Source: JBMZCV01 sp049613665
Lineage (GTDB): Bacteria > Bacteroidota > Bacteroidia > Chitinophagales > UBA2359
Assembly: GCA_049613665.1 (NCBI GenBank)
Contig: JBMZCV010000022.1
Coordinates: 1 to 39,919 of the forward strand
Length of the DNA: 39,919 bases
Direction of reading: 5' to 3'
Positions 11,001-17,463 of the stretch are shown here, in pieces. Under the pieces are notes generated by a model, which saw only the letters and a list, made by a program, of their open reading frames with translations, ran no database searches and had not been told where the DNA came from. Both the position numbers and the translations under genes were made by a program. Numbering within the stretch: the first letter of the stretch is position 1; the number at the start of each line of letters is the position of its first letter.

Positions 11001-12600
11001 GATACTCATAAATTCCTTGTCCACCTGTCGGTGTTACCATTGCACTACCGCTCGATTGACCACAATTGTCAGTAGCATTTTGTTGAGCAGTTAAATTTAT
11101 ATCGCTTATTAAAACTTCTATTTCATCAATAACTTCACAGATATTTCCACTTCCATAATTGTAGGTAACCGTAACACGATAAGTACCACTGTTTGTTATG
11201 TCAATTGGATTATTATCGCCTCCAATAGAATTATTGTCATAACTCCACGCATAATTCTGTCCATTTCCTGATGGAGCATGATTAGCTGTAAGCTGGGAAT
11301 TTCCACAAAGCCAAGCTATATTTTCATCTGAGTTTCCGTCGTTTGTTGCTGCAATTGTTACAGAAGGTGTGTTGCCTACGGCTAAATCTATACTTGCACT
11401 CCCTTCACAAGCAGCATTATCATCTGTTGTTACAGTTACAGAATATATACCTGCTTCGGCAGTAGATATATTGTTATAACTAATTTGGTTGGCATTAAAA
11501 GTAGGAGAATCTCCTACTGGATAATCCCATTCATAATTTAATTCTTGTAGAAAATCACTCTCATTAATCACATTAGCAGTAGCTGTCCATATTGTGTTTG
11601 CACAAACAGGATTTGCCGAAGGACTTATCACTACACTAGGAATAGCAGTTACACTAATATCAACAGGTGTATCGCTAGGAGCATTATTTACACAAACATT
11701 GCTATCAGTAATTCTAAGTATATCAATGGTTGTATTTCCCGAAAAGTTGTTAATGCCTTCCGTAACATTTACACTTTCATCATCTGTTAAAATATAACAA
11801 CCATCGTTAGTACCATCATTATCCAAATCAATGCAGACCTCATACGGACTTGCTGTTGGGTTTGTTGCATTATATGTTAGTGTAACCGTTTCGCCTGCAC
11901 AAATTTCGGTACTTGAAGCAGTTAGTTCCCCATCTGGCACTACTACATTTGCTGTTGCTGTTGCAGCCATTCCATCTAAAGTGCAATCAAAAGCAAGACC
12001 TACATTAGCTACATTATAAGATATAGTAAGGTCTGTAATGCTAAAACTTGTGCTTTCATCTATAGTTACATTTAATGTGAGTGGAGTGCTATTTTCGTCA
12101 AAATTTATAGGTACTAAACTTTCATTATAATTAAGCGTTGCTGTACCACTATATGATATGTTAATATTTTCAATATTTTCAATAGCATCAGTTAATTGTT
12201 GAGGTAAATTAAAAATTACCTCTATATTCTCATCACTACAAATGTCGATTGTACTACCTTGTGGGCCACTCTCAGGATTTAACAACAAACTGCTCGCTGG
12301 ATTAGGTAAAACTAAAACATTAGCTTCATCTTCTTGCCCATTAATAGTAATAGTAAAAGTATAAATGCCAGGGCTTACATCCGTTGTATTAAAAGTATCT
12401 GAACTATCATCAAATGCGTCGTCCAAATCATTGCCATCATAAGTCCAATTACCATTTATTCCTGTTGCATCATCTAAATCAATTGTTTCGCCTATACAAG
12501 CTCCTATATTAGTTTGTCCGATAGCCTTCTCATTATTAAAAAAAAGCAAAACAATAGTTAATAGTAATCCTAAAAATATTTGTGTATAATGTTGTTTCAT
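2065..12600 (-). CDS. Giant T9SS-secreted SprB-repeat adhesin
   Basis: A 3511-residue surface protein. I start it at 12600 (MKQHYTQIFLGLLL...), where a signal peptide ends near KAIGQT, not at the upstream in-frame ATG at 12651. From about residue 500 to 2745 there are over a dozen SprB-type units, each ending with forms of AGTYTVTVTDxxGC followed by a Cys-led start (for example NCGQSSGSAMVTPTGG). Ig-like/PKD-like modules with paired cysteines fill the rest. The C-terminus (about 3430-3511) is a type A T9SS sorting domain: LYPNPNNGSF, then a DVVGKQIY core, then GVYFVEI and KKVVIF. SprB of Flavobacterium johnsoniae is a mobile gliding adhesin; this protein has the same repeat type, so adhesion or gliding is the likely role. 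Export needs a T9SS not encoded here. Its barrel-protein neighbour follows downstream. No frameshift was found across 10.5 kb. Confidence 0.93.
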   Translation of the reverse strand: MKQHYTQIFLGLLLTIVLLFFNNEKAIGQTNIGACIGETIDLDDATGINGNWTYDGNDLDDAFDDSSDTFNTTDVSPGIYTFTITINGQEDEANVLVLPNPASSLLLNPESGPQGSTIDICSDENIEVIFNLPQQLTDAIENIENINISYSGTATLNYNESLVPINFDENSTPLTLNVTIDESTSFSITDLTISYNVANVGLAFDCTLDGMAATATANVVVPDGELTASSTEICAGETVTLTYNATNPTASPYEVCIDLDNDGTNDGCYILTDDESVNVTEGINNFSGNTTIDILRITDSNVCVNNAPSDTPVDISVTAIPSVVISPSANPVCANTIWTATANVINESDFLQELNYEWDYPVGDSPTFNANQISYNNISTAEAGIYSVTVTTDDNAACEGSASIDLAVGNTPSVTIAATNDGNSDENIAWLCGNSQLTANHAPSGNGQNYAWSYDNNSIGGDNNPIDITNSGTYRVTVTYNYGSGNICEVIDEIEVLISDINLTAQQNATDNCGQSSGSAMVTPTGGQGIYEYLWNDANAQETPTAINLAAGTYTVTVTDDLDCTESASVEITAQGGPSITNMNPTAVSECGGSNGQIIVSVSGSVDTYTWSHDPNLNSNTASDLSAGTYSVTVTDGNGCSDTESTTVTAQSLTVNITPTNTTCGANNGSATANVSGGSESYDYVWSTIPAQTTASAINLAGGVYTVTITDTEINCEVEEQVTIGASSSFDFTLTESYGCGVASIVADDITDGWSITNYEWSNGTSGATTNSISEGLLSIEYTVIITANDNANTVCTQEQSITLNIPQVATYTLNGEITTDITMQAYTTPLANCSAPNGISNEIDFSDIIILTGDNAGQYGYEWTNIPVGFDFTNSFIADFEGLDIGIYEFEYIISSNGDNPCNDITGTVMVEVIECECIIPVAPIVQFNNANIEEGEIVNICNNGSSFAFTLENGNVGTWTNGIESSTGASFSPIEEGDYSVTYTDSFGCESDATNFSVAFFNQPSITDLTIPNDICEDTETININASVSLNGTNGWTSSWTSSEDAGMFDNATSASTTYTPVANSGSFTLTYTAIPPNGNPCSTPIISDSQVVNVENLPSVTNPANNAGDGVCVGEIVNLSATLNPANSTGSWSIVNGNGTLNNETSVTGATYETVESDVNVSLQWTTNIESDSNCFGSVVESEITSFIVNALPSIEITAKTRDEGEILFTDYEDIDIINDEITICGGDDVRFDAGAANISNYSWSDNITSNTTTQSAYAVIGLTQTTTYTVEFTDNNGCINTASVTVNVEDKPSLSNIGKSCNIIDGTYTTTGNYSPSDATINTEQDVTNASFENGVFSFTANTSVTTVSLSITTTNCSNTIDIVAPDCDCSNITVPQSNVTSFTVCDINSLPTLSVNNSTTGLTTSWYASSTGLTVLDTGTSFTPSAGNFTAPSTSYFAEFQDADGCPSDSRLEFMITVNAPTVNITAGENQVCNNQSTTLTAVGNGGTGNLSYQWSGNLGTNNTAIAGSGTYTVTVTDNNNCTASANITINSLGIVGINETISSTTCGAANGTISIQDETGNTYLWTNGINSTTNVAENLAAGTYGVTVTDINGCTGDETFNIGASQGLTFTTTASDSNCGQSNGSATVQNIQNATGNVTYSWSHSTGLNSATANNLASGTYSVTVMDNAGCSNVETVNVNDTGAPTINNATAVNATCGENNGQIIILASGSGNLQYSWSHDENLTTTTASNLPAGTYTVEVSDSNGCIVSETTELSNTPPPTINITQTTNPDCGVDNGQIIASASGETPNLTYAWSHNNNLNSSTASNLPGGSYTITVTDGNNCTNTATATINAADAPQISLQDIDVSNANCGEDNGTATTDLTGVDYAWQNAQGTTIGTNASIDNLAAGQYTLQITEAGTSCSSSQGFTIDNNNGFTFTPTIAADCGQATMAIPNLTNGFTADTYQWSDNLGSLNTAIVSETGSYSVTVTGTNNLGVECEHIDENIVVAANDIYSSPTATVTITENVPDNTICNDSTITLLATGSGGLAPYSYIWNNGENGSNGQNTVTPPNNATTPYTVTITDSRGCEDVESINIIAQNCECPPISVPTNNTSSTIVCDINDFNKTLTVTSSDDVRWFNQNEDFTITPLATGLNFTATENNGTTYYAVAFQNDCFSQPRTFSITQTQLNITEISPTSATCNNTSDGSVTINATAAATYTVAETTQGNNTFNGLEAGSYSVVVTDSNGCANESTFTIDNIDTAPTINSSTLTPDCVGGEGDGIATINAIGDNLSYAITGNAAQAENIFTSLTAGSYNITVTNQNDCSTASSFAIEEADLPNEPIINNGQDISVCEGENVSLSVTNVQSNVDYVWQSGTTSEDGTSFNVNTTDFPAQTYTVTITATNTNNCVETTLKDVIVKQTPEITNISPVCAGDCIDANCNYILNVTTSLDGTIRIGGTDYTPNNAGEIALNNVTQGNYNAVLTADNGCESQTVSFNLNSCAPDNPCADYANLPNPITPQPVEICVGDDIPSFDVTFNDEPANYQIKWYYPTENDSVATTTGNASYVPEIENSIAGNYTYYAQTFVLGSDGETECESAASLTSFILEIDALPTAQISGDETICSGEPINLTAFPNNQIYLWETGDTTTTTTQILSIDTLSQTTEYSVTVFNPENGTCNTIATQTVIVSNVSVTLLDNDQTICEGDEITITATAAGNNLSYLWSTGDTTKIISGVSNLTTYSITVTDGNGCEATDVLEITIVSKPNATLETNQANAYYTFISSCPPVNVDPNTPNDIILNSYFNNNTDINGTWTDITSGTPTPINGDVSFDFLSDAQPQDYVYVYTVSPVDSSPCNDIATDTLVITTSSCLCPPLFLNTNSQSFCAGSALDIDLSETYLTDFTLDNGTWEITPASNFNINGNILTTTDGNTGTYTLTYSLNPSDVVVDCPSTINAELRIEENQLTLEIEGPTEICSSVTNFINLTANTNAEDPTYLWSTEQASNTIQVPPEDSLYTLTVIDGTNDCSVTTEHSITTIAAPDVVITNAVITVDNLESCGNSELNLSDFLSGDNFGGGQWKIVTTNDEDKLPLNSIAGENVNFDGVAEGAYVFEYTVDAEAPCNIDGSDNLSVQVIDCIGNLCNAPSYAPKTFNVCGSETITIPRDSIIIDTNFFERLDDNNELSLQWSLGDSDTYADELSLNTDTLLNGSCNGVINLTYGIYLNCGFTNSEVFIRTININIYPELNANNATVTGCEEAGELLSQCGDALQVKYGQAESDINSSTQPFGLLDSTQVFYRVFWQENIDFYNLDSENVCEYIGSYSFGFCCPFAQIGIKPGTEPNNANGIPTILVCTIEAGTESGTAMSYEWGYEKDGVPVFASDDATFASNHTTDNQFFVIDEALQAANGYESYVVRVVLNGSCETTIGSYKAPYFSNPSDEQASISLYPNPNNGSFTLAMQHSENGKLDINIYDVVGKQIYSIKAQKETTDFARNIQLPDIRQGVYFVEIGLNEQEKYIKKVVIF

Positions 12601-12678
12601 AGTTGTATTAAAAGTTTGTTTGTTGGTAAATGTGGTTATATTTTTAGTCAAACATTAGAAACAAATTGCTCATTTGCA

Positions 12679-12710
12679 GTTGCTAACACACGTTTCAGTA
12701 TGTTAGCAAC
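12679..12710 (-). terminator. Hairpin between membrane kinase and adhesin
   Basis: Perfect 10-bp stem GTTGCTAACA / TGTTAGCAAC with a 12-nt loop in the gap between the kinase stop (12751) and the adhesin start (12600). The arm is the GTTGCTAAC motif that also marks one end of the dispersed element elsewhere. There is no T-run, so termination is only a guess; it separates a regulatory gene from a very long structural gene. Confidence 0.5.
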
Positions 12711-12750
12711 CCAAACAAGCGATAATAATATTTGATACTTAAATGTCTTT

Positions 12751-14601
12751 TTAATCTGTAAAACAATGGCTAGTTTCACTACCGTATTTATAAATCAAGG
12801 TATTGCCAACCTCCAAATATTGCCATTTTGTGCTATAATCCAAAGGCTTTTTACAGGCTAATTTTGCTACTCCATCAGCTTTATTGATGATTTCGCAGCG
12901 ACTAAAACGCATTGGAAAACTTGAGCTAACCGTTTCTAATTGTTTGCCCTCATCACTCAACACATGTAGCGAGCCTCTTTTTTGCTGAACAGAGTTTTTG
13001 GCATTGCAGAGCATACAGGCCAATACTGTTTCACTTGACTTGCCATCGTTAGATATTACTTCCAACTCTTGCCAAAACTGCCCTGTATTTTCGGTAGCAA
13101 AAAGTTGAAATCCAGTATATTTATCGTCCAATCCTTCATAATAAGCCTCTAAAAGCGAATGCCATTTTTCGGGTACTTGTGTTGTTATCAAGTCATCTCC
13201 CCAAATATTTGGTTTTTCGTAAGTCGAAACACCCCAGTACAAATATGCTCCTGCTAATAAAAGTACTGCAATAGGAATAATAAAACGCCATTTGCTTGCC
13301 TTCTTTTTAGACCTATTTTTTCGCAAATCTTCTACGCTATCCGCAAAATTTTTAAGTGAGTCTTTACCTTGTTCTACTCTTTGCTTTACCTCTTTTTTCA
13401 GTTTTTCTTGCTGCTCTTCATACTTGTTAAAAGCTGGCTTTTTTTCTTCAAAAACAGGTGGTTTATACTCTTCTCTTCTTACTGGTGGCGGCTCTTCACG
13501 ATGCCTCCTGTTGTCCATAATAGGTTGTTCCTCCTTTACAGGTGGTTTATTATAGATAAAATCCGTATTTCGACTCTCCTCCTCGTGTACTTGCTTATTT
13601 GATATATACTCCGTGTTTCTATGGTCAGTATCATGCTCTTTAGCATCTGGCTTTTCTTCCAAATCCTTAATATAATCAGGAACAGCAATAACCTCCGTTG
13701 ATCTACGCTCTTCAATTTCTGCCGTTTTATCTGGAATACGCCAATAACCGTTTTCTAGATAAAACTCTGCCCAACCTGCCAACATTTTAGCACTTGGGCG
13801 TGCCTTTCTTTCTCTTGTCAAGCATCTAAAGATTAATTTTTGAAAATCGGACGAAAAACGGTCTGGAATAACAGGAATAGGATAACCCTCTTTCGCAATA
13901 CGAGCAAAACTCATCATTGGCAGTTTTTTGCAAGCCAACTCATACATCGTGATTCCTAATGCAAAAATATCATCTTTTTCTGGCTGAGGCAATGAAGGCA
14001 AATACATATCTGGCGGCGAATAGAGTGGCGTAAAATAAACAGAATCTCTATTTCTGCCCATTGCACTTTGAGCTATTGTCTGTCGCAATCGAGAGCTTAC
14101 CCCAAAATCTGCCAACACATATTTCTTGCTATTATAAATTAGTATATTGTGAGGTTTAATATCTTGATGCAGCAATTTTTCTTCATGCAAATACTTTAAA
14201 GCTTTGCTAATTTGAAAAACAATTTCTGTCAATTGTATTTCAGTAAATTGTTTTTCATCTGCAATCAATGAATACAAACTACCCTGACAATAAGGCATCA
14301 CAAGAAAAGGGGAATTATTATAAACATCAAAATGTCTAGCAATCAAAATATTGCTGTGCAACAAATCATGGACTTTCTTATATTCGTTACGAAAAATTTT
14401 AATTCCATCATTATCAAGTCCATCTTTAGGTGCAAATATTTTTAAGGCAACTTCTGTCTGTGTTTCAGCATCAAAAGCCTTCCACACTTCCGAAAAACCA
14501 CCTGTTCCGATTTGTGCTTCTAGCACATACCGCTTATTAATAATATTATCTTTTTCTAACTTTTGCATATATTTCTTGGTAGGATGAATTTTTGTTATCA
14601 T
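12751..14601 (-). CDS. Membrane-anchored Hanks-type Ser/Thr protein kinase
   Basis: A 616-residue protein. The kinase domain covers about 24-285: glycine loop IGTGGFSEVW (31-40), ATP lysine K54, helix-C glutamate E73, catalytic loop HQDIKPHN (D147) and metal-binding DFG (D165). HRD is HQD here, so it is a non-RD kinase, and the APE motif is altered (SPPD). A charged, Pro/Glu-rich linker (about 300-430) precedes a basic stop-transfer stretch and one transmembrane helix at about 437-457. The last 158 residues would be periplasmic, with several cysteines (CMLC, SRCE, KLAC, HCF), perhaps a disulfide-bonded sensor. The catalytic residues look intact, so it is probably active. An alternative start is ATG at 14568. 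It is convergent in orientation with the FHA kinase upstream in the same strand block, separated by 711 bp. Substrate unknown. Confidence 0.92.
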   Translation of the reverse strand: MITKIHPTKKYMQKLEKDNIINKRYVLEAQIGTGGFSEVWKAFDAETQTEVALKIFAPKDGLDNDGIKIFRNEYKKVHDLLHSNILIARHFDVYNNSPFLVMPYCQGSLYSLIADEKQFTEIQLTEIVFQISKALKYLHEEKLLHQDIKPHNILIYNSKKYVLADFGVSSRLRQTIAQSAMGRNRDSVYFTPLYSPPDMYLPSLPQPEKDDIFALGITMYELACKKLPMMSFARIAKEGYPIPVIPDRFSSDFQKLIFRCLTRERKARPSAKMLAGWAEFYLENGYWRIPDKTAEIEERRSTEVIAVPDYIKDLEEKPDAKEHDTDHRNTEYISNKQVHEEESRNTDFIYNKPPVKEEQPIMDNRRHREEPPPVRREEYKPPVFEEKKPAFNKYEEQQEKLKKEVKQRVEQGKDSLKNFADSVEDLRKNRSKKKASKWRFIIPIAVLLLAGAYLYWGVSTYEKPNIWGDDLITTQVPEKWHSLLEAYYEGLDDKYTGFQLFATENTGQFWQELEVISNDGKSSETVLACMLCNAKNSVQQKRGSLHVLSDEGKQLETVSSSFPMRFSRCEIINKADGVAKLACKKPLDYSTKWQYLEVGNTLIYKYGSETSHCFTD

Positions 14602-14866
14602 TTTGAAATCACTGTTTGGTTAAAAAAACTATTAACAATTTTAGCTCAAAGCATTTATTGTTGAATTACATTGCAACTTGTTACAATATTTTAGTATTTG
14701 TTGCTATCGTCTGTAAATATTTAGACGCAAAAAGTAGGGCGATTCCTCAAAAAAATTTACCTCTTATTAAAAAAAATAAAATTTCATTCAAAAATAAGTA
14801 TAACCAAAATATAAATTCAATATGCGAAAAGATAGCTTTTAAATAATAACAGAGCGAAGCAATCTT

Positions 14867-14892
14867 AACATTTTATTAAAATGTTTTTTTTG
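14867..14892 (+). terminator. Small hairpin with T-run
   Basis: Stem AACATTTT / AAAATGTT with a 3-nt loop followed by a run of T on the plus strand. It has the shape of an intrinsic terminator, but no credible plus-strand gene precedes it, and the sequence is so AT-rich that it could be chance. Confidence 0.35.
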
Positions 14893-14963
14893 AATGAAAA
14901 GCAAACTTCACAAAAGAGATAAGCAGAATGTTTTTTTTTGTGTAAACTACTTATTTTTAAGAT

Positions 14964-15010
14964 TTAAGTGCCAAGCACTAATTAATATAATCCATTTGGG
15001 TTGCTAACCC
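14964..15010 (+). repeat. Dispersed intergenic element, copy A
   Basis: Begins TTAAGTGCCAAGCACTAA and ends GGTTGCTAACCC, about 45 bp, matching the two conserved ends seen in the other copies. It abuts the 71-bp inverted repeat. The first end contains the small stem AGTGC-CAA-GCACT. Confidence 0.8.
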
Positions 15011-15079
15011 TTTTTATTGCATGTTATTTTATTCTAAAAAAACGACAACTCTCGCCGTTGTTATGTGTTATCACCAGCA
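15009..15079 (+). repeat. 71-bp inverted repeat, right copy
   Basis: Partner of 1-71 in opposite orientation (66/71 identical). The pair frames the membrane kinase, adhesin and barrel genes. No flanking target duplication can be tested because the left copy is at the window edge. Confidence 0.9.
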
Positions 15080-15161
15080 ACTAAAAGGATAAATAGCATA
15101 TTTTAAAGTTTACTTTTTCGTAACAATACCAACAAAGGCGTGTCGTTCTTTTTTAGTATTT

Positions 15162-15194
15162 AGGTGGAAGGCACTTTAAAAGTGCCTTCCACCT
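15162..15194 (-). terminator. Perfect 33-nt palindrome downstream of FHA kinase
   Basis: AGGTGGAAGGCACT at 15162 pairs with AGTGCCTTCCACCT at 15181, and the short centre also pairs. It lies about 120 bp past the stop of the FHA kinase on the minus strand, so it is a candidate terminator or mRNA 3' end, though no T-run follows on that strand. It shares the AAGTGCC core with the dispersed element. Confidence 0.5.
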
Positions 15195-15312
15195 CGATTA
15201 TCATAACATTTCTATGAAACAAATCTTAAAAACTTAGATTATAGTGCAATTAGTCTTTTGATGCAAAAAAGCGTTAAGTACAGATATGGCTGCTGAGTGC
15301 TTTATAATTTAC

Positions 15313-17193
15313 TTAGCCACCCCAAACTTCCGTTTTCAAGCTATCATCAACAGGCATTTTTACACCATATTGCAACTGTACTTTACCAATCGTAATAATG
15401 TCATTTGCTTTTAAACAATATTTTCCAGAGCCTATTTTTTGATTGTTTACAAACACACCATTGGTAGAAGGATACCAACCATATTGTCCTTTTTTGTTTC
15501 GCCATTGTCCATCTACCAAATGCCATTTTCCTTCTATATACTCGATAGTTGCATGATAAGACGAAATATGTTGCGTAAATTTTTCTAAAATAGCAATATC
15601 ATTTTCGAAAGGCTTTTGTGCATTTGCCCAGCCTATTGTCAGGCGAACCATATTTTTTTTCAACAACAAAGCCTCTAAGTCAAAGGTTTTGCCTTTATCA
15701 TCGCCAACAAGTGTTTTCAAATAAGCTGCTTTTTGTGCTACATGTTCATTTTGTTGCCTAAACACGCCAGAATTTCTATAAGCTTGCTTTCTTATTTGCT
15801 CCAATTCTTCGACAATGAGCTGTACATTCTGATAGCGTTCTTTTTCATTGCTCTGCAAGCACTTGTCTATGATATTTTGCCACGCTTTCGAAATATCATT
15901 TCTGTAATATTTCAAAGGCACAAATTTGCCTTCTGCTCGGCGATTATTAAAATTGGAGCTATTGGCAGAGCCGTAAGGTTGGTTTCCGTTAGAAAAAAGC
16001 TCATACATCAGCACACCAAAGCTAAAAATATCAGTTGTTGGGCCAAGCGAATAAAAAGACTTTGCAAAATCTGTCTGTTCAGGTGCCATATATTCCCTTG
16101 TTCCTACCAGATGCGATACCTTGCCATCGGCTTGCAAAACAGTACTTCTTCCATTGACAAATCCTGCAATGCCAAAATCACTCAACACAAGATTGCCGCC
16201 TTTATGAAACAAAACATTTGCAGGTTTCAAATCTCTATGATAAATCTGCTGACTATGCAAAATGCTCAAAGCATTCAATATTTGCAAAGCAAGTTCGGTA
16301 GCCTCTAATTCACTCCATTTTTGTCCAGATTTAATTTTTGTTCGCAAATCGCCATCTTCGCAAAATTCCATAATGCTAAACGGATTGCCTTCAATAAAAC
16401 CTTTTTCGATATGAGTAACTAAATTATTGTGTTTGGCCAAGCCAATTTGATGTTCCCGATTAAAACGCTCTCGAAATTCATCATACATATAAGCTTCTAG
16501 CTGCCAAAGATTTAAAAGTTTTAAAGCAAAAATTTCATAGCGTTGATTCTGTACTTTATAAATGCGACTAAACCCACCTGTACCAATAATTTCTATAATA
16601 TGGTATTGATTTTTGGCTGTTCGCACCTCCGTTTTATCGGCATGAATCGCTATTTTGCGAGGTGTTGCCTTAAATGTATTGTCGCTCAACAACACATAGT
16701 CAGCCGTTCTTTGAGAGCGATATGGCTCTTGTGGCACTGGCTGATGTATAGGTGGTTTTTCTTCTTGCTTTGGCGGTGCAACATAAGGTTGTTTTCGTAT
16801 TTCTTTTGGAGCTTGTTGCTGTTTTGGTTTTACTTCTATTTTGCCCTTTCTGCTATCATAACCACAACTAGCACAAATAACATCAGTTTCTGCCAAGCGT
16901 CTTTGGCAGTTCAAACACTTAGATTTATACTTTTCTACCAAAGCTTTACTCAAAATATCATCAATATTAATAGAAAAGTTAAAGCCCCCTTGAGGTCTAG
17001 ATGAATGTCGACGAGCAGGAGTATCTCTTTCTTTTTCCTTTTCATAACGATGTTTGCCGCCATATGATGAACGATGCTCTTCTTCTTCATTATTATTAAT
17101 AGCAGGAGTATCATCATTTAGTTTTCTAAAACATTCATAACATTCCATTCTATCGTCAGCATTTTCTGTACTACAATAAGGACATATAATCAT
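15313..17193 (-). CDS. Zinc-ribbon, Ser/Thr kinase and FHA fusion protein
   Basis: A 626-residue protein, started at 17193 (MIICPYC...), because this places the first zinc-ribbon at the N-terminus; the longer frame adds 14 unlikely residues. Zinc-ribbon 1 uses C4, C7, C18, C21 and zinc-ribbon 2 uses C93, C96, C107, C110. A Pro/Gln/Lys linker leads to a kinase domain (about 197-470): IGTGGFS loop (203-209), K225, HRD with D321, DFG with D339 and APE at 370-372, so all catalytic motifs are intact. The C-terminus (about 515-610) is an FHA phosphothreonine-binding domain: ISSYHATIEY, then NGVFVNNQKI and a final ND-I-IG stretch. No transmembrane helix, so cytoplasmic. A kinase with its own FHA reader resembles the PpkA-Fha pair that controls type VI secretion; here it sits next to an injection system. 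Substrates are unknown. Confidence 0.93.
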   Translation of the reverse strand: MIICPYCSTENADDRMECYECFRKLNDDTPAINNNEEEEHRSSYGGKHRYEKEKERDTPARRHSSRPQGGFNFSINIDDILSKALVEKYKSKCLNCQRRLAETDVICASCGYDSRKGKIEVKPKQQQAPKEIRKQPYVAPPKQEEKPPIHQPVPQEPYRSQRTADYVLLSDNTFKATPRKIAIHADKTEVRTAKNQYHIIEIIGTGGFSRIYKVQNQRYEIFALKLLNLWQLEAYMYDEFRERFNREHQIGLAKHNNLVTHIEKGFIEGNPFSIMEFCEDGDLRTKIKSGQKWSELEATELALQILNALSILHSQQIYHRDLKPANVLFHKGGNLVLSDFGIAGFVNGRSTVLQADGKVSHLVGTREYMAPEQTDFAKSFYSLGPTTDIFSFGVLMYELFSNGNQPYGSANSSNFNNRRAEGKFVPLKYYRNDISKAWQNIIDKCLQSNEKERYQNVQLIVEELEQIRKQAYRNSGVFRQQNEHVAQKAAYLKTLVGDDKGKTFDLEALLLKKNMVRLTIGWANAQKPFENDIAILEKFTQHISSYHATIEYIEGKWHLVDGQWRNKKGQYGWYPSTNGVFVNNQKIGSGKYCLKANDIITIGKVQLQYGVKMPVDDSLKTEVWGG

Positions 17194-17302
17194 ATTTGTG
17201 TGTATTTTGATGCGAAAAATAACTTTTAGTGTCAAGCACCATTTATATTAAAAAAAACGAACTTATTTAATTAGAAACTATGTTAAATGCTGAAAAATCT
17301 AG

Positions 17303-17342
17303 ATTTTTTGGCTCAAAAAAGCATCAATTTGAGCCAAAAAAT
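17303..17342 (-). terminator. 15-bp perfect stem-loop with A/T tails
   Basis: ATTTTTTGGCTCAAA pairs fully with TTTGAGCCAAAAAAT across a 10-nt loop. The A/T tails are symmetrical, so it would fold as a terminator on either strand. It follows the TIR gene and precedes the FHA kinase, and may attenuate transcription between them. Confidence 0.6.
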
Positions 17343-17368
17343 AAAGTTGAAATAGTCGGACAAATTTA

Positions 17369-17385
17369 TTTCACAATTTGTGAAA
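17369..17385. promoter_or_regulatory. 17-nt perfect palindrome, possible operator
   Basis: TTTCACAATTTGTGAAA is an exact dyad about 175 bp upstream of the FHA kinase start. Its size and symmetry fit a dimeric regulator site, but there is no second copy in the window and no known regulator gene nearby, so the function is a guess. Confidence 0.35.
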
Positions 17386-17402
17386 ACTAACACATTTAAA
17401 TA

Positions 17403-17454
17403 CTAATGCGTTAGCAACCAAACAGCTTTTATTAAAATGAGTGCTTGGCATTAA
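17403..17454 (-). repeat. Dispersed intergenic element, copy E
   Basis: Minus-strand copy: ends CTAATGCGTTAGCAACC and AGTGCTTGGCATTAA, about 52 bp, directly past the TIR stop codon. Both ends match those of copies B and D. Confidence 0.8.
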
Positions 17455-17463
17455 AATATCCTT

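Larger units (their letters stand above)
14602..15312. other. 711-bp gene-free region rich in repeats
   Basis: Between the two kinase genes. It holds a small hairpin with T-run (14867-14892), one dispersed-element copy (14964-15010), the right copy of the 71-bp inverted repeat (15009-15079) and a perfect GC-rich palindrome (15162-15194). A 76-codon plus-strand frame at 14616-14846 is Lys/Asn/Ile-rich and looks like chance AT-rich translation. No convincing promoter was found for the membrane kinase. Confidence 0.7.
17194..17463. other. Gap between TIR gene and FHA kinase
   Basis: A 270-bp gap holding, from the TIR end, a dispersed-element copy (17403-17454), a palindrome (17369-17385), a long hairpin (17303-17342), and a half-element TTTAGTGTCAAGCACC at 17225-17240. 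No clear minus-strand promoter of the TAnnTTTG form was found, so the FHA kinase may be read through from the TIR gene. Confidence 0.6.

Noticed and set aside
4400..11100. Regularly spaced repeats resembling a CRISPR array
   Set aside because: The spaced similar segments encode protein SprB units, vary in sequence, and are far longer than CRISPR units; no cas genes.
2065..12600. Plus-strand frames of 60-121 codons opposite the adhesin
   Set aside because: They mirror the Thr/Val/Asn-rich repeats on the other strand, have no conserved domains and no spacing logic; the minus-strand frame is continuous with signal peptide and sorting domain.
14616..14846. 76-codon plus-strand frame followed by a terminator-like hairpin
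   Set aside because: Composition is Lys/Asn/Ile-rich as expected from AT-rich noncoding DNA, there is no recognisable domain or promoter, and the hairpin 20 bp later is itself likely chance.
14867..15194. Insertion sequence ends around the 71-bp repeat
   Set aside because: No transposase or remnants of one, and no target-site duplication could be identified, so I list only repeats.
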